DNA from: Bacteroidales bacterium
GTDB lineage: Bacteria > Bacteroidota > Bacteroidia > Bacteroidales > UBA3824
Assembly: GCA_017962175.1 (NCBI GenBank)
Contig: JAGCVU010000150.1
Location: 1 to 40,033, forward strand
DNA length: 40,033 bases
Direction of reading: 5' to 3'
Every line of letters begins with the position of its first letter. Within the stretch, counting starts at the first letter, position 1. A program made the position numbers and the translations under genes. Under the pieces are notes generated by a model. It saw only the letters and a list, made by a program, of their open reading frames with translations, was not told the origin of the DNA and ran no database searches. Below, piece by piece: positions 1 to 8,687 of this stretch.

Positions 1-110
1 GTAGTGTTGATGCTGTGGTTTTTGATCAACGAAGCGGCCATATTCGAAAGCATAGATTTTCTGTGGCCATACTTCCTACCTAAATGATTGATTTTGTCTC
101 TATGTCTCAT
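1..110 (-). CDS. rplQ: 50S ribosomal protein L17, N-terminal part (cut by window edge)
   Basis: Reading leftward from the ATG at 110-108, the frame gives [20 protein letters not shown], then an Ala/Ser/Leu stretch. This matches the very conserved L17 N-terminus (MRH..K...LGR...HR..ml.NM). About 36 codons are visible and the rest lies outside the window. L17 is a large-subunit protein near the exit tunnel and is normally the last gene of the alpha operon. Here it follows rpoA by 35 nt, the usual order. Confidence 0.95.
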   Translation of the reverse strand, partial: MRHRDKINHLGRKYGHRKSMLSNMAASLIKNHSINT

Positions 111-145
111 TGTTTTATAAATTACTGAGCATCACTGCTCTTGGA

Positions 146-1138
146 TTAATCTTTATCAAGTTTGTACTTAGAAATATCCATACCGAAACTGAGGTTCATG
201 TTTTCTAACAAGTCGTCGAGCTCGGTGAGAGATTTTTTACCGAAGTTGCGGAACTTTAACAAATCGTTCTTGTTGAATACTACAAGTTCTGCGAGGGTTT
301 CTACATCGGCAGCTTTCAAGCAGTTGAGTGCGCGTACCGAAAGGTCGAGATCCACGAGTTTTGTCTTCAAGAGTTGACGCATATGGAGTACTTCCTCGTC
401 GAATTCTTCGTTTTCAAAGCTTTCGTTAGAATCGAGGGTGATCTTCTCATCAGAGAACAACATAAAGTGGTAGATGAGGATCTTAGCAGCCTCTTTCAAC
501 GCCTCTTTTGGGTGGATAGAACCGTCTGTTTGCAGTTCGATAACGAGTTTTTCGTAGTCGGTTTTCTGCTCTACACGGTAGTTCTCGGTGTAGTATTTTA
601 CGTTCCTTATAGGAGTATAAATAGAATCAACAGCAATTATACCGATTTCGCTGTCGGCGATTTTGTTCTCGTCGGCCGGAACGTATCCGCGACCTTTGTT
701 GATGGTGATTTCCATCTGGAGCTTAACCGATGGTTCGAGGTTGCAGATAATCTGCTGGGGATTCAGTACCTTGAAACTTGTAAGGAACTTCTCCATATCG
801 CCCGCTTTGAACTGTTCGTTTCCGCTGACAGTGATAGTGGCCTTTTCAAAATCCTGACCGTCGACTAACTGTTTGAAACGGATTTTCTTTATGTTGAGGA
901 TCATTTCAGTAAGGTCCTCGATAACGCCGGGAATAGTAGAAAATTCGTGTTCTACTCCTTCGATGCGAATAGATGTTATAGCAAAACCTTCCAAAGAAGA
1001 TAGTAGAATTCTCCTTAAAGCATTACCGATAGTAATGCCGAAACCGGGTTCAAGAGGACGGAACTCAAACTTACCGTAAGTTTCGTCGGCTTCTAACATA
1101 ATAACTTTGTCGGGCTTTTGAAAAGCTAATATTGCCAT
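146..1138 (-). CDS. rpoA: DNA-directed RNA polymerase subunit alpha
   Basis: The 330-residue protein is the usual length for RpoA. Residues ~1-235 form the dimerising N-terminal domain, with the conserved segment [17 protein letters not shown] near residues 32-48. Residues ~255-330 form the C-terminal domain that contacts UP elements and activators ([17 protein letters not shown], then the FGKKSL helix). The domains are joined by an acidic linker ([11 protein letters not shown]). It nucleates assembly of the RNA polymerase core. It lies between rpsD (69 nt upstream, with a hairpin in that spacer) and rplQ, the standard alpha-operon position. Confidence 0.98.
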   Translation of the reverse strand: MAILAFQKPDKVIMLEADETYGKFEFRPLEPGFGITIGNALRRILLSSLEGFAITSIRIEGVEHEFSTIPGVIEDLTEMILNIKKIRFKQLVDGQDFEKATITVSGNEQFKAGDMEKFLTSFKVLNPQQIICNLEPSVKLQMEITINKGRGYVPADENKIADSEIGIIAVDSIYTPIRNVKYYTENYRVEQKTDYEKLVIELQTDGSIHPKEALKEAAKILIYHFMLFSDEKITLDSNESFENEEFDEEVLHMRQLLKTKLVDLDLSVRALNCLKAADVETLAELVVFNKNDLLKFRNFGKKSLTELDDLLENMNLSFGMDISKYKLDKD

Positions 1139-1167
1139 TTGAATGTAATTTATTATTTCCGGTAAAA

Positions 1168-1201
1168 ATATACGGATACGCTGTAGAAGCGCACCGTATA
1201 T
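1168..1201 (-). promoter_or_regulatory. RNA hairpin with short U-run in the rpsD-rpoA spacer (possible attenuator or processing site)
   Basis: On the minus strand ATATACGG (from 1201) pairs perfectly with CCGTATAT (ending at 1168). An inner TGCGC/GCGTA helix, with one G-U pair and one bulged base, closes a 7-nt loop. The transcript then reads five U (1164-1168). Stem, loop and U-run resemble a weak intrinsic terminator inside the alpha operon, placed 30 nt before the rpoA start. It could lower rpoA and rplQ expression relative to ribosomal protein genes, or be an RNase site. The fold is seen in the sequence; the role is inferred. Confidence 0.5.
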
Positions 1202-1207
1202 ATAATA

Positions 1208-1816
1208 TTATTTAGAATAAAGTTCGACTATAAGCTGCTCTTTAATGTTTTCAGGAATATCCTCTCTTGCAGGAACGCTCATAAATTTGCCTGACAAAGA
1301 AGCGTTGTCCCATTCGAGCCAGCTGAAGCGAGATCTGTTGGCACCTTGGAGCGAGTTTGTGATAACTTCGAGAGCCTTAGATTTCTCTCTTACTCCGATG
1401 ATGTCGCCAACTTTTACGTGGTATGAAGGAATGCCTAATACCTTGCCGTTAACAACGATGTGTCTGTGGCTAACAAGCTGACGTGCTGCAGGACGTGAGG
1501 GAGCGATGCCCAAACGGTATACAACATTATCGAGACGGCTTTCGAGCAATTGAATAAGCACCTCACCAGTTACGCCTTTGCTTTTCTGAGCTTTTGCGAA
1601 CAAGTTAGAGAACTGACGTTCCAAAAGACCATAGGTGTATTTGGCTTTCTGCTTTTCTTTGAGCTGAGTGCCGTATTCCGAGGTTTTAGCGCGTTTTTTA
1701 TCGATTCCGTGCTGTCCCGGGGGGTAGTTCTTTTTATCTAAGTATTTGTCTGTGCCGTAAATAGGCTCGCCAAATTTTCTGGCGATTTTTGATTTAGGAC
1801 CTGTATATCGTGCCAT
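1208..1816 (-). CDS. rpsD: 30S ribosomal protein S4
   Basis: The product has 202 residues. The N-terminal half ([20 protein letters not shown]) lacks the cysteines of zinc-binding S4 forms. The S4 RNA-binding domain follows at ~93-155 ([23 protein letters not shown]). S4 is a primary 16S rRNA binder that starts assembly of the 30S body, and in enterobacteria it represses its own alpha operon. Whether that feedback exists here is unknown. It follows rpsK by 24 nt. Confidence 0.98.
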   Translation of the reverse strand: MARYTGPKSKIARKFGEPIYGTDKYLDKKNYPPGQHGIDKKRAKTSEYGTQLKEKQKAKYTYGLLERQFSNLFAKAQKSKGVTGEVLIQLLESRLDNVVYRLGIAPSRPAARQLVSHRHIVVNGKVLGIPSYHVKVGDIIGVREKSKALEVITNSLQGANRSRFSWLEWDNASLSGKFMSVPAREDIPENIKEQLIVELYSK

Positions 1817-1840
1817 GTTTTTCTGATTTTTAAAAATCGA

Positions 1841-2230
1841 TTAAACTCTTCTTCTTTTTGCAGGACGGCATCCGTTGTGAGGCAGCGGAGTTACGTCGAT
1901 AATTTCTGTTACTTCCACGCCAGATGAGTGGATCGCTCTGATAGCGGCTTCGCGACCGTTGCCTGGTCCTTTCACGTATACTTTTACTTTGCGAAGTCCT
2001 AAACTGAAGGCTGTGCTAGCACATTCGTTAGCTGCCTGTTGCGCTGCATAGGGTGTGTTTTTCTTAGAGCCTTTGAAGCCCATTTTGCCGGCTGATGCCC
2101 AGGAAATAACTTCCCCCGAAGCGTTGGTCAAAGAGATTATAATGTTGTTGAACGACGAGTGAATGTGGCCTTGGCCTACAGCGTCTACTTTAACAACTCT
2201 CTTTCTCGTTACTTTACTTTTGTTTGCCAT
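1841..2230 (-). CDS. rpsK: 30S ribosomal protein S11
   Basis: The 129-residue protein has the S11 core: [21 protein letters not shown] near residues 19-39, then [12 protein letters not shown], and the C-terminal [16 protein letters not shown] that contacts the 16S rRNA platform. S11 forms part of the 30S platform near the mRNA exit and the E site. It lies 11 nt after rpsM, within the alpha operon. Confidence 0.98.
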   Translation of the reverse strand: MANKSKVTRKRVVKVDAVGQGHIHSSFNNIIISLTNASGEVISWASAGKMGFKGSKKNTPYAAQQAANECASTAFSLGLRKVKVYVKGPGNGREAAIRAIHSSGVEVTEIIDVTPLPHNGCRPAKRRRV

Positions 2231-2241
2231 TTTGCTAATCG

Positions 2242-2619
2242 TTATTTAGTAGCTTTCTTCTTGTTAGCTATTGTCTTTTTCTTACCTTTGCGGGTGCGGG
2301 CGTTGTTTTTGGTCTTCTGTCCACGTACGGGAAGTCCGAGTCTGTGACGGATGCCACGATAGCAACCGATATCCATTAAACGTTTGATGTTCATCTGGAT
2401 TTCAGAGCGGAGCTCGCCTTCAACTTTGAAACTGTCGTTGATAATCTGGCGAATTTTTGCTACCTGATCGTCGTTCCAATCCTGTACTTTGACGCTCTTG
2501 TCAATGCCTGCTTCTTCGAGAATTTTGGCTGCTCTGCTTCTTCCTATACCGTAGATATAGGTGAGGCCTATCTCGCCGCGTTTGTTTTTGGGTAAGTCTA
2601 CACCAACTATTCTTGCCAT
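2242..2619 (-). CDS. rpsM: 30S ribosomal protein S13
   Basis: The 125-residue product begins [20 protein letters not shown] and contains [19 protein letters not shown], the helix-two-turn-helix region. The basic tail ([15 protein letters not shown]) contacts P-site tRNA. S13 sits in the 30S head and bridges to the 50S subunit. The 89-nt gap upstream carries a complete Bacteroidota promoter, so rpsM is likely the first gene of its own alpha-operon transcript. Confidence 0.98.
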   Translation of the reverse strand: MARIVGVDLPKNKRGEIGLTYIYGIGRSRAAKILEEAGIDKSVKVQDWNDDQVAKIRQIINDSFKVEGELRSEIQMNIKRLMDIGCYRGIRHRLGLPVRGQKTKNNARTRKGKKKTIANKKKATK

Positions 2620-2660
2620 TATTTTATAATTTACTTAATTATGTCCGGTTTTTCGGAGCG

Positions 2661-2692
2661 CAAAATTAACTGATAATTTTCATACTTCCAAA
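2661..2692 (-). promoter_or_regulatory. Bacteroidota-type promoter before rpsM
   Basis: On the minus strand TTTG (2692-2689) is followed after 20 nt by TAATTTTG (2668-2661). This exactly matches the -33 and -7 elements known for the Bacteroidota primary sigma factor. Transcription would start about 35-40 nt before the rpsM ATG. The leader contains a small TCCG/CGGA hairpin. It implies separate control of rpsM-rpsK-rpsD-rpoA-rplQ. Confidence 0.75.
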
Positions 2693-2708
2693 AAACGCGT
2701 GATTTTTT

Positions 2709-2825
2709 TTAACCTTGACGTTGTTTAAATTTGGGATTAGATTTACAGATAATGTAAACTCTTCCTTTTCTTCTTACGACTTTGCAGTCGGCCGATCTTT
2801 TTTTAACAGATGTTCTTACTTTCAT
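2709..2825 (-). CDS. rpmJ: 50S ribosomal protein L36
   Basis: A 38-codon frame begins [20 protein letters not shown] and ends PKFKQRQG, the full length of L36. The family's zinc-binding form uses Cys11, Cys14, Cys27 and His33. Here position 11 is Ser and position 33 is Phe, while Cys14 and Cys27 remain, so the zinc site is broken. Loss of zinc ligands is known for L36 in many Bacteroidota. The gene lies 11 nt after infA, as expected. Confidence 0.95.
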   Translation of the reverse strand: MKVRTSVKKRSADCKVVRRKGRVYIICKSNPKFKQRQG

Positions 2826-2836
2826 TTTCGTTAGTT

Positions 2837-3055
2837 TTATTTATATCTGAAAGAAATTCGTCCCTTTGACAGATCATAAGGAGACATTTCAACCTTTACT
2901 CGGTCGCCCGGCAGTATCTTTATATAGTGCTGTCGCATCTTGCCAGATATATGGGCTATTATTGTATGGCCGTTCTCGAGCTCAACTCGGAACATCGCAT
3001 TTGATAGGGCCTCCTTTATTACTCCGTCTTTTTCTATCGCTGTTTCTTTCGGCAT
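2837..3055 (-). CDS. infA: Translation initiation factor IF-1
   Basis: From the ATG at 3055 the product has 72 residues, the normal IF-1 length, beginning [13 protein letters not shown]. It carries the S1-type OB-fold signature ([15 protein letters not shown], then [17 protein letters not shown]). IF-1 binds the A site of the 30S subunit during initiation. An in-frame upstream start at 3124 exists but lies inside the -7 promoter box, so the shorter start is chosen. It is the first gene after the post-secY terminator and continues into rpmJ. Confidence 0.97.
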   Translation of the reverse strand: MPKETAIEKDGVIKEALSNAMFRVELENGHTIIAHISGKMRQHYIKILPGDRVKVEMSPYDLSKGRISFRYK

Positions 3056-3121
3056 CTTTTTTATTTTTGTTGATTTGGCATTCAGTTTTAATACTTTGCG
3101 TTTGCAAAAAATTTCGCGGTG

Positions 3122-3129
3122 CAAAAATA
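3122..3129 (-). promoter_or_regulatory. Putative -7 promoter box for infA-rpmJ
   Basis: The minus strand reads TATTTTTG, a perfect TAnnTTTG -7 box, 66 nt before the infA ATG. It is downstream of the secY terminator, where a new promoter is needed. No good TTG box is seen at the expected distance upstream, only an AT-rich tract. Confidence 0.5.
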
Positions 3130-3181
3130 AAAAAACTTTTAGAAATTCGATGCTTTTTTTATTTTTTCAGAACTTTTTTTT

Positions 3182-3215
3182 AAAAAAAATCTCCGGCATT
3201 AATTTCTTAATGCCG
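3182..3215 (-). terminator. Intrinsic terminator after secY
   Basis: On the minus strand a perfect 9-bp stem CGGCATTAA/TTAATGCCG encloses a GAAA tetraloop. It is followed by GAGA and eight T. It starts 23 nt after the secY stop and precedes the infA promoter. This is a textbook rho-independent terminator, and it separates the spc block from infA and the alpha block. Confidence 0.9.
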
Positions 3216-3237
3216 AAGGTTCTAAATATTTCAAGAT

Positions 3238-4575
3238 CTACATGCCTGAGCCTGCACGTCCTTTGATACGTCCGGACTTCATAAGTCCGTCGTAGTGACG
3301 CATTAGCAGGTGACTTTCGATCTGCATCAAAGTGTCAAGTATAACACCTACGAGAATCAACAGTGATGTGCCTCCGTAGAATTGGGCAAACTGGTTGTTG
3401 ACGCCGCAAGTGATGGCGAATACGGGAAGTATACCGATTATGGCGAGGAAGATAGCGCCCGGAAGGGTTATCCTCGACATAATCTCGTCGAGTTTGTCAA
3501 CGGTGGCTTTGCCGGGTTTAACGCCGGGGATAAAACCGCCTTTTTTCTTCATGTCGTCGGCCATTTGCTGGGGGCTGAATGTGATCGCTGTGTAGAAGTA
3601 AGTGAACACGATGATCAGTAAGGCGTAGGTAAAGTTGTACCAGAAGCCTGTGAAATCAGCAAATGCTGCCGCAATGCCTTGTGTGGTTTCAGAGTTGAAA
3701 CGTGTAAACATTAGCGGGATGAACATGAGAGCTTGAGCAAAGATGATAGGCATAACGCCGGCTGCGTTTACTTTGAGGGGCAGATACTGCCTTACGCCGC
3801 CGTATTGTTTATTGCCCACAATCCTTTTTGCGTACTGTACGGGAATTTTGCGCACTCCCTGCACGAGCAAGATGGATACCACGAACACTAAGAAAAGCAT
3901 TACGAGTTCTACGATGAAGACGATGAGTCCACCACCGGCTACCTCTTCTACGCATGACACGAATTCTGCGCCAACTGCGAAGGGGAACCTCGCGATAATA
4001 CCGATCATAATGAGGAGCGATATTCCGTTTCCAATACCTTTATCAGTTATACGTTCGCCTAACCACATGATAAACATCGTGCCGGCCGTCAATATAATGT
4101 ATGACGGTACGTTGAATCCCCAGAAGCCGTCGGTGAGGAATGCCGATGAAGGCAATTGGAACCTCAGGTTGGCTACGTAGCTGGGAGCCTGAATCAGCAG
4201 CACTGCCACTGTGAGGTAGCGAGTGATTCTGTTGATCTTGCGGTGTCCGCTTTCGCCTTCGCGCTGAAGCCTCTGGAAATAGGGTATTGCCATTCCTAAA
4301 AGCTGCACAATAATTGATGCCGTGATGTAGGGCATGATACCGAGTGCGAAGATTGAGGCGTTGGCAAATGCGCCACCCGAAAACATGTTGAGAATAGACA
4401 TAATACCTTCGTCGGTCTGTTTAGACAGGGCGCTGAGCTGGGTGGGGTCGATACCGGGGAGCACGATGTGCGCTCCTACACGGTATACGAGTACGAACCC
4501 GAGTGTGGCGATGATCCTGTTGCGGAGGTCGTCTATCTTCCAAATGTTTTTTAGTGTCTGGATAAAGTTTTTCAT
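3238..4575 (-). CDS. secY: Preprotein translocase subunit SecY
   Basis: The 445-residue protein has about ten hydrophobic membrane segments and the SecY landmarks LPGIDPTQL, FALGIMPYITASIIVQLL (plug/TM2 region) and FTYFYTAITFSPQQMADDMKKKGGFIPG. It forms the protein-conducting channel of the inner membrane with SecE and SecG. It follows rplO by 11 nt and ends the spc block. A terminator follows at once, and the map gene often found next is absent. Confidence 0.98.
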   Translation of the reverse strand: MKNFIQTLKNIWKIDDLRNRIIATLGFVLVYRVGAHIVLPGIDPTQLSALSKQTDEGIMSILNMFSGGAFANASIFALGIMPYITASIIVQLLGMAIPYFQRLQREGESGHRKINRITRYLTVAVLLIQAPSYVANLRFQLPSSAFLTDGFWGFNVPSYIILTAGTMFIMWLGERITDKGIGNGISLLIMIGIIARFPFAVGAEFVSCVEEVAGGGLIVFIVELVMLFLVFVVSILLVQGVRKIPVQYAKRIVGNKQYGGVRQYLPLKVNAAGVMPIIFAQALMFIPLMFTRFNSETTQGIAAAFADFTGFWYNFTYALLIIVFTYFYTAITFSPQQMADDMKKKGGFIPGVKPGKATVDKLDEIMSRITLPGAIFLAIIGILPVFAITCGVNNQFAQFYGGTSLLILVGVILDTLMQIESHLLMRHYDGLMKSGRIKGRAGSGM

Positions 4576-4586
4576 TAGAGTTAAAT

Positions 4587-5033
4587 TTACAAAGTATTAG
4601 CAGTGCCGCTCAGTGATTCGATTGCTTCCTTAGCTGATTTAGAAAATGCGTTGGCTGAAACGTTGAGCTTTTTGGTAAGCTTGCCGCTGCCGAGGATTTT
4701 CACTCTGTCGTTTTTAGAAGCGAAACCGTTCTGACGGAGCACGTCGATAGTGATATCGGAAACATTGAGTTTCGATGCGAGTTCTTCCAAGTCTGAAAGG
4801 TTGATTACTCTGTATTCTACTCTGTTGATGTTGTTAAAACCGAATTTGGGCAAACGTCTTACGAGGGGCATCTGTCCGCCTTCGAAACCGAGTTTATGCG
4901 AATAACCGGAACGAGCTTTGGCTCCTTTGTGGCCCCTTGTAGATGTTCCTCCCCAGCCAGAACCCTGGCCGCGGCCTAATCTCTTCTTGGTGCTTGTAGA
5001 ACCTTCTGCCGGTTTTAAATTTGACAAGTCCAT
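4587..5033 (-). CDS. rplO: 50S ribosomal protein L15
   Basis: The 148-residue product starts MDLSNLKPAEGSTSTKKRLG, then has the Gly-rich extended arm (GQGSGWGGTSTRGHKGAKAR) and the FEGGQMPLVRRLPKFGF motif. The globular C-terminal domain covers ~70-148. L15 is a late-assembly protein of the large subunit. It sits between rpmD and secY, the invariant spc-operon order. Confidence 0.98.
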   Translation of the reverse strand: MDLSNLKPAEGSTSTKKRLGRGQGSGWGGTSTRGHKGAKARSGYSHKLGFEGGQMPLVRRLPKFGFNNINRVEYRVINLSDLEELASKLNVSDITIDVLRQNGFASKNDRVKILGSGKLTKKLNVSANAFSKSAKEAIESLSGTANTL

Positions 5034-5046
5034 AACTGTAACTAAA

Positions 5047-5229
5047 TTATTCGTTAATATCTTCTACTTTTACAAGGTGTCTAACTTTGACAATCATTCC
5101 GTTCATAGAAGGGTTGTCTTCAACTATTACCGAAGCGCCGATCTTTCTAAGTCCGAGGGCTTCGAGAGTGGCTTTCTGGTCTTTTGGCCAGCCGATTTTG
5201 CTGCGGATTTGGGTTACTTTCTTTTTCAT
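5047..5229 (-). CDS. rpmD: 50S ribosomal protein L30
   Basis: The 60-residue protein has the L30 pattern: VTQIRSKIGWPKDQKATLEALGLRK, then VIVEDNPSMNGMIVKVRHLV. It is the short bacterial form. L30 binds the large subunit near the 5S rRNA side. It is flanked by rpsE and rplO with 13-nt spacers on each side. Confidence 0.97.
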   Translation of the reverse strand: MKKKVTQIRSKIGWPKDQKATLEALGLRKIGASVIVEDNPSMNGMIVKVRHLVKVEDINE

Positions 5230-5242
5230 TTCTGTATAAAAA

Positions 5243-5758
5243 TTAACCGTTAAACACTGTGTTGATGTCTACTCCTCTGAACTGAGATACAGCATTCACG
5301 TCTCTCATAAGAGAGAGAGCTTTGAATGTGGCCTTTACGAGGTTGTGAGGGTTTGACGAGCCTTTTGACTTAGCGAGCACGTCGGTGATACCAACGCTTT
5401 CGAGTACTGCACGCATAGCACCACCGGCTTTTACACCGGTACCGCTTGATGCGGGTTTGAGCAATACGTCGGCTCCGCCGAATTTAGCCATCTGCTCGTG
5501 GGGGATTGTACCTTTATAGATGGGAACCTTGATAAGGTTTTTCTTAGCATCTTCCACACCTTTGGCAATGGCGGTGGTAACTTCGTTGGCTTTGCCGAGA
5601 CCGTAGCCTACTACTCCGTTCTCGTTGCCTACTACTACAATGGCAGCGAATGTGAAGGTGCGACCTCCTTTGGTAACTTTGGTAACGCGGTTGATTGTAA
5701 CAAGTCTGTCCTTGAGTTCCAAATCGCTTGTTTTTACTTTTTTATTTCCTGCTATCAT
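5243..5758 (-). CDS. rpsE: 30S ribosomal protein S5
   Basis: The 171-residue product has the N-terminal double-stranded-RNA-binding fold ([39 protein letters not shown]) and the C-terminal domain ([19 protein letters not shown]). S5 lines the mRNA entry channel and affects decoding accuracy. It is 6 nt after rplR. Confidence 0.98.
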   Translation of the reverse strand: MIAGNKKVKTSDLELKDRLVTINRVTKVTKGGRTFTFAAIVVVGNENGVVGYGLGKANEVTTAIAKGVEDAKKNLIKVPIYKGTIPHEQMAKFGGADVLLKPASSGTGVKAGGAMRAVLESVGITDVLAKSKGSSNPHNLVKATFKALSLMRDVNAVSQFRGVDINTVFNG

Positions 5759-5764
5759 AATTTC

Positions 5765-6121
5765 TTAGAATATTAAACCACCTTCTCTTGCAGCCTCGGC
5801 CAATGCCTGTACTCTGCCGTGATAAAGGTAACCGTTTCTGTCGAATACTACTGTGCTGTAGCCAGCAGCCTTAGCTTTGTCGGCGATTGCCTTTCCTACT
5901 AATTTGGCCTGTTCGGTCTTGTTTACTTTCTGATCGGCAATATCCTTTACTCTTGAAGATGTGGCGACTAATGTTACATGTTTAACATCGTCGATTAATT
6001 GTACAAAGATGTTTTTATTGCTTCTGAATACGCAGAGTCTGGGGCGTTCAACGCTTCCAGATACTTTTTTGCGTATGCGGTATTTTATTCTTTGTCTTCT
6101 TTCCTGCTTAGTTAAAGCCAT
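5765..6121 (-). CDS. rplR: 50S ribosomal protein L18
   Basis: The 118-residue product has a basic N-terminus ([19 protein letters not shown]), then [20 protein letters not shown] and the family end [24 protein letters not shown]18 binds 5S rRNA with L5 in the central protuberance. It lies between rplF and rpsE, as in other bacteria. Confidence 0.98.
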   Translation of the reverse strand: MALTKQERRQRIKYRIRKKVSGSVERPRLCVFRSNKNIFVQLIDDVKHVTLVATSSRVKDIADQKVNKTEQAKLVGKAIADKAKAAGYSTVVFDRNGYLYHGRVQALAEAAREGGLIF

Positions 6122-6143
6122 GTTGAATAAAATTTAATTGTTA

Positions 6144-6707
6144 CTACTTAGATGATGAAGCCGCCTTGCCGGCCTTTCTACGGATTACTTCGTCGACAAA
6201 CTTGATACCTTTGCCCTTATAAGGCTCGGGAGCGCGGAACGAACGTATCTTGGCAGCGACCTGTCCTAAGAGCTGCTTGTCGCAGCTTGTGAGAGTGATG
6301 ATGGGGTTTGCTCTCTTTTCCTGTGCTACTTCCACTTTGATTTCAGAGGGAAGTTCGATAAGGATGTTGTGCGAATAGCCGACTGCTATGTCGAGGAGCT
6401 GACCCTGTGATGTGGCGCGATAACCAACGCCTACCATTTCCTGTTTGATTGTAAATCCTTCTGATACGCCTTTTACCATGTTGTTGATCAATGCGCGGTA
6501 AAGACCGTGGAGTGATCTGTTGGCTTTGTCGTCGTTGGGACGCGAAACGTGAAGTTCGCCGTCTTTTACCTCAACTTTGATGTTAGGATTTACTTTTTGC
6601 TTCAATTCTCCAAGCTTGCCTTTAACGACTACAGTGTTGTTTTTGTCGTCTACGGTTACTTGTACCCCGCTGGGGATCTGAACGGGCAATTTTCCTATTC
6701 TTGACAT
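6144..6707 (-). CDS. rplF: 50S ribosomal protein L6
   Basis: The 187-residue product begins MSRIGKLPVQIPSGVQV. It has two repeated L6 domains (~1-82 and ~83-187), with the signature PEPYKGKGIKFVDEVIRRKAGK near the C-terminus. L6 binds 23S rRNA by the sarcin-ricin loop region. It is 15 nt after rpsH. Confidence 0.98.
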   Translation of the reverse strand: MSRIGKLPVQIPSGVQVTVDDKNNTVVVKGKLGELKQKVNPNIKVEVKDGELHVSRPNDDKANRSLHGLYRALINNMVKGVSEGFTIKQEMVGVGYRATSQGQLLDIAVGYSHNILIELPSEIKVEVAQEKRANPIITLTSCDKQLLGQVAAKIRSFRAPEPYKGKGIKFVDEVIRRKAGKAASSSK

Positions 6708-6722
6708 TTTATTTGAATTTTT

Positions 6723-7112
6723 TTAGTAAACGTAACAAATTACCTCTCCACCGATATTTTGAGTTCTTGCTTCTTTATCGGTCATAATACCTTTTGAGGT
6801 GGAAACTATGGCTATGCCTAAGCCGTTGAGCACACGAGGAAGGTCTTTGCTGGATGCGTATTTACGCAAGCCGGGGGTAGACACACGTGTGATGCTCTGG
6901 ATAGCCGACTCTTTGGTTTCCGGATTGTATTTCAGCGCGATTTTGATTGCGCGGTTCTCGTCGTCGAACTTGTAGCTGAGAATATAACCCTTAGTAAAAA
7001 GTATCTTGGTAATCTCTTTCTTAACATTTGATGCAGGCACCTCTACAATTCTGTGCTTAGCCATCACGGCGTTTCTGATACGGGTCAAGAAATCTGCAAT
7101 TGTATCTGTCAT
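6723..7112 (-). CDS. rpsH: 30S ribosomal protein S8
   Basis: The 129-residue product starts [20 protein letters not shown]. Its C-terminal signature includes [20 protein letters not shown] and [10 protein letters not shown]8 binds the central domain of 16S rRNA, and in E. coli it is the spc-operon repressor acting near rplE. That feedback is not shown here. It is 22 nt after rpsN. Confidence 0.98.
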   Translation of the reverse strand: MTDTIADFLTRIRNAVMAKHRIVEVPASNVKKEITKILFTKGYILSYKFDDENRAIKIALKYNPETKESAIQSITRVSTPGLRKYASSKDLPRVLNGLGIAIVSTSKGIMTDKEARTQNIGGEVICYVY

Positions 7113-7134
7113 TTTTCTGTTCTGTTTAATAAAT

Positions 7135-7404
7135 TTACCAACTTGCTTTTTTTACACCGGGCAACAGGCCGTTAGAGGCCATTTCGCGGAACTGGATGCG
7201 GCTGATGCCGAAGAGTCTCATATATCCTCTCGGACGGCCAGTGAGTTTGCAACGGTTGTGCAAACGGATGGGGTTCGAGTTTCTGGGGAGCTTCTGGAGT
7301 CCTACGTAGTCGCCTTCAGCTTTGAGCTTGGCTCTCTTCTCGGCGTATTTAGCGATAAGTTTTGCACGTTTAACTTCGCGTGCTTTCATTGATTCCTTTG
7401 CCAT
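7135..7404 (-). CDS. rpsN: 30S ribosomal protein S14 (zinc-independent long form)
   Basis: The 89-residue product begins [20 protein letters not shown] and carries [22 protein letters not shown], the S14 signature. Only one cysteine is present, so the CxxC pairs of the zinc form are absent, and the length matches the zinc-independent type. S14 binds in the 30S head. It is 6 nt after rplE. Confidence 0.97.
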   Translation of the reverse strand: MAKESMKAREVKRAKLIAKYAEKRAKLKAEGDYVGLQKLPRNSNPIRLHNRCKLTGRPRGYMRLFGISRIQFREMASNGLLPGVKKASW

Positions 7405-7410
7405 TTTGTC

Positions 7411-7956
7411 TTATTTTTTAAAAGGTAATCCGAAATTTTTCATTAGTTTGTAACCTTCTTCGTCGGTTTTAGCGGTGGTAACGAAGGTGATGTTCATACC
7501 CATGATCTTGTTGATCTTGTCGATGTCGATCTCGGGGAAGATGATCTGCTCCTTGATACCGAGGGTGTAGTTTCCTCTACCGTCGAATTTGCCGGCTATA
7601 CCGTTGAAGTCGCGGATACGTGGCAACGAAATGGCGATGAGCCTTTCGAGGAATTCGTACATGCGGTCTCTGCGAAGAGTAACCATAACTCCGATGGGCA
7701 TGCCTTTACGGAGTTTGAAGTTAGAGATGTCTTTGCGAGAGGTGGTGGCAACAGGCTTCTGGCCTGAAATAGCAGAGATTTCGGCGATAGCTGTATCGAT
7801 AAGCTTTTTGTCGGCTGTAGCCTCGCCTATACCCTGATTGATGATGATCTTAGTGAGACGGGGAGCCTGCATAACGCTCTTGTATCCGAACTCTTTCATC
7901 ATCGCGGGAACGATTTCCTGCTGATACTTGGTCTTTAATGTCGGTACGTATTGCAT
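7411..7956 (-). CDS. rplE: 50S ribosomal protein L5
   Basis: The 181-residue product contains [18 protein letters not shown], the conserved segment [22 protein letters not shown] and the C-terminal [21 protein letters not shown]5 binds 5S rRNA and touches P-site tRNA and S13. Its start lies 1 nt beyond the rplX stop, which suggests translational coupling. Confidence 0.98.
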   Translation of the reverse strand: MQYVPTLKTKYQQEIVPAMMKEFGYKSVMQAPRLTKIIINQGIGEATADKKLIDTAIAEISAISGQKPVATTSRKDISNFKLRKGMPIGVMVTLRRDRMYEFLERLIAISLPRIRDFNGIAGKFDGRGNYTLGIKEQIIFPEIDIDKINKIMGMNITFVTTAKTDEEGYKLMKNFGLPFKK

Positions 7957-7957
7957 T

Positions 7958-8302
7958 TTAGTTTATCTCCTTTTGATCTTTAGATTTTTTTGAATAACGT
8001 ACTAACTTCATCTTTCCGTCTTTGCCTTCAACAAGCTTGCGACCTCCACGGGTTGGCTTGTCGGTTTCGGGGCAGATAAGCATGAGGTTAGAGATGTGAA
8101 TGGGGGCGGGTTTCTCCTCGAAGCCGCCGTTCTGGTTGTTCTGATTGGGCTTAACTGCCTTTTTCACGATGTTAACGCCTTCAACGATGGCGCGGTTCTT
8201 TTTAACCAGCACTTCCAACACTCTGCCTCTTGTGCCTCTGAACTCTCCAGAGTTGACGATGACGGTGTCTCCTTTTTTAATGTGCAGTTTCTTCTGTGAC
8301 AT
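7958..8302 (-). CDS. rplX: 50S ribosomal protein L24
   Basis: From the ATG at 8302 the product has 114 residues, starting [20 protein letters not shown], a KOW domain. L24 initiates 50S assembly. A GTG four codons upstream is in frame, but the ATG start gives the conserved N-terminus. The middle carries an Asn-rich insert (NQNNQNGG) between the KOW core and the [10 protein letters not shown] motif. Confidence 0.96.
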   Translation of the reverse strand: MSQKKLHIKKGDTVIVNSGEFRGTRGRVLEVLVKKNRAIVEGVNIVKKAVKPNQNNQNGGFEEKPAPIHISNLMLICPETDKPTRGGRKLVEGKDGKMKLVRYSKKSKDQKEIN

Positions 8303-8320
8303 TTTGTTTAACACTTTAAA

Positions 8321-8686
8321 TTACAAAACTTCGGGAGCGAGTGATACGATTTTCATGTAGTTGGCGCGGAGTTCGCGTGCAACGGGTCCGAAGATACGGG
8401 TACCTCTCAGTTCTCCTGCATTGTTGAGCAGTACTACGGCGTTGTCGTCGAAACGGATGTATGAGCCGTCTGCTCTTCTGATTTCTTTGTTGGTGCGTAC
8501 TATAACAGCCTTGGATACTGTGCCCTTCTTGATGTCTCCAGAGGGCAATGCGCTCTTGACTGTTACAACCACCTTGTCGCCAACTGAGGCGTATCTGCGT
8601 CCTGTTCCGCCGAGGACACGGATGCAGAGGACTTCTTTTGCGCCGCTGTTGTCTGCGACAGTCATTCTTGATTCTTGTTGTATCAT
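8321..8686 (-). CDS. rplN: 50S ribosomal protein L14
   Basis: The 121-residue product starts [20 protein letters not shown] and has the beta-barrel motifs of L14, with [18 protein letters not shown] and [14 protein letters not shown]14 contacts 16S helix 14 at bridge B8 and is the docking site of the silencing factor RsfS. It starts 1 nt after the rpsQ stop. Confidence 0.98.
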   Translation of the reverse strand: MIQQESRMTVADNSGAKEVLCIRVLGGTGRRYASVGDKVVVTVKSALPSGDIKKGTVSKAVIVRTNKEIRRADGSYIRFDDNAVVLLNNAGELRGTRIFGPVARELRANYMKIVSLAPEVL

Positions 8687-8687
8687 T

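Noticed and set aside
2693..2712. Terminator after rpmJ (A-rich and T-rich arms around ACGCGT)
   Set aside because: The pairing is mostly A-T with a short core, too weak to call.
3056..3124. 23-residue extension of infA
   Set aside because: It overlaps the -7 box at 3122-3129, and IF-1 is 72 residues from the internal ATG.
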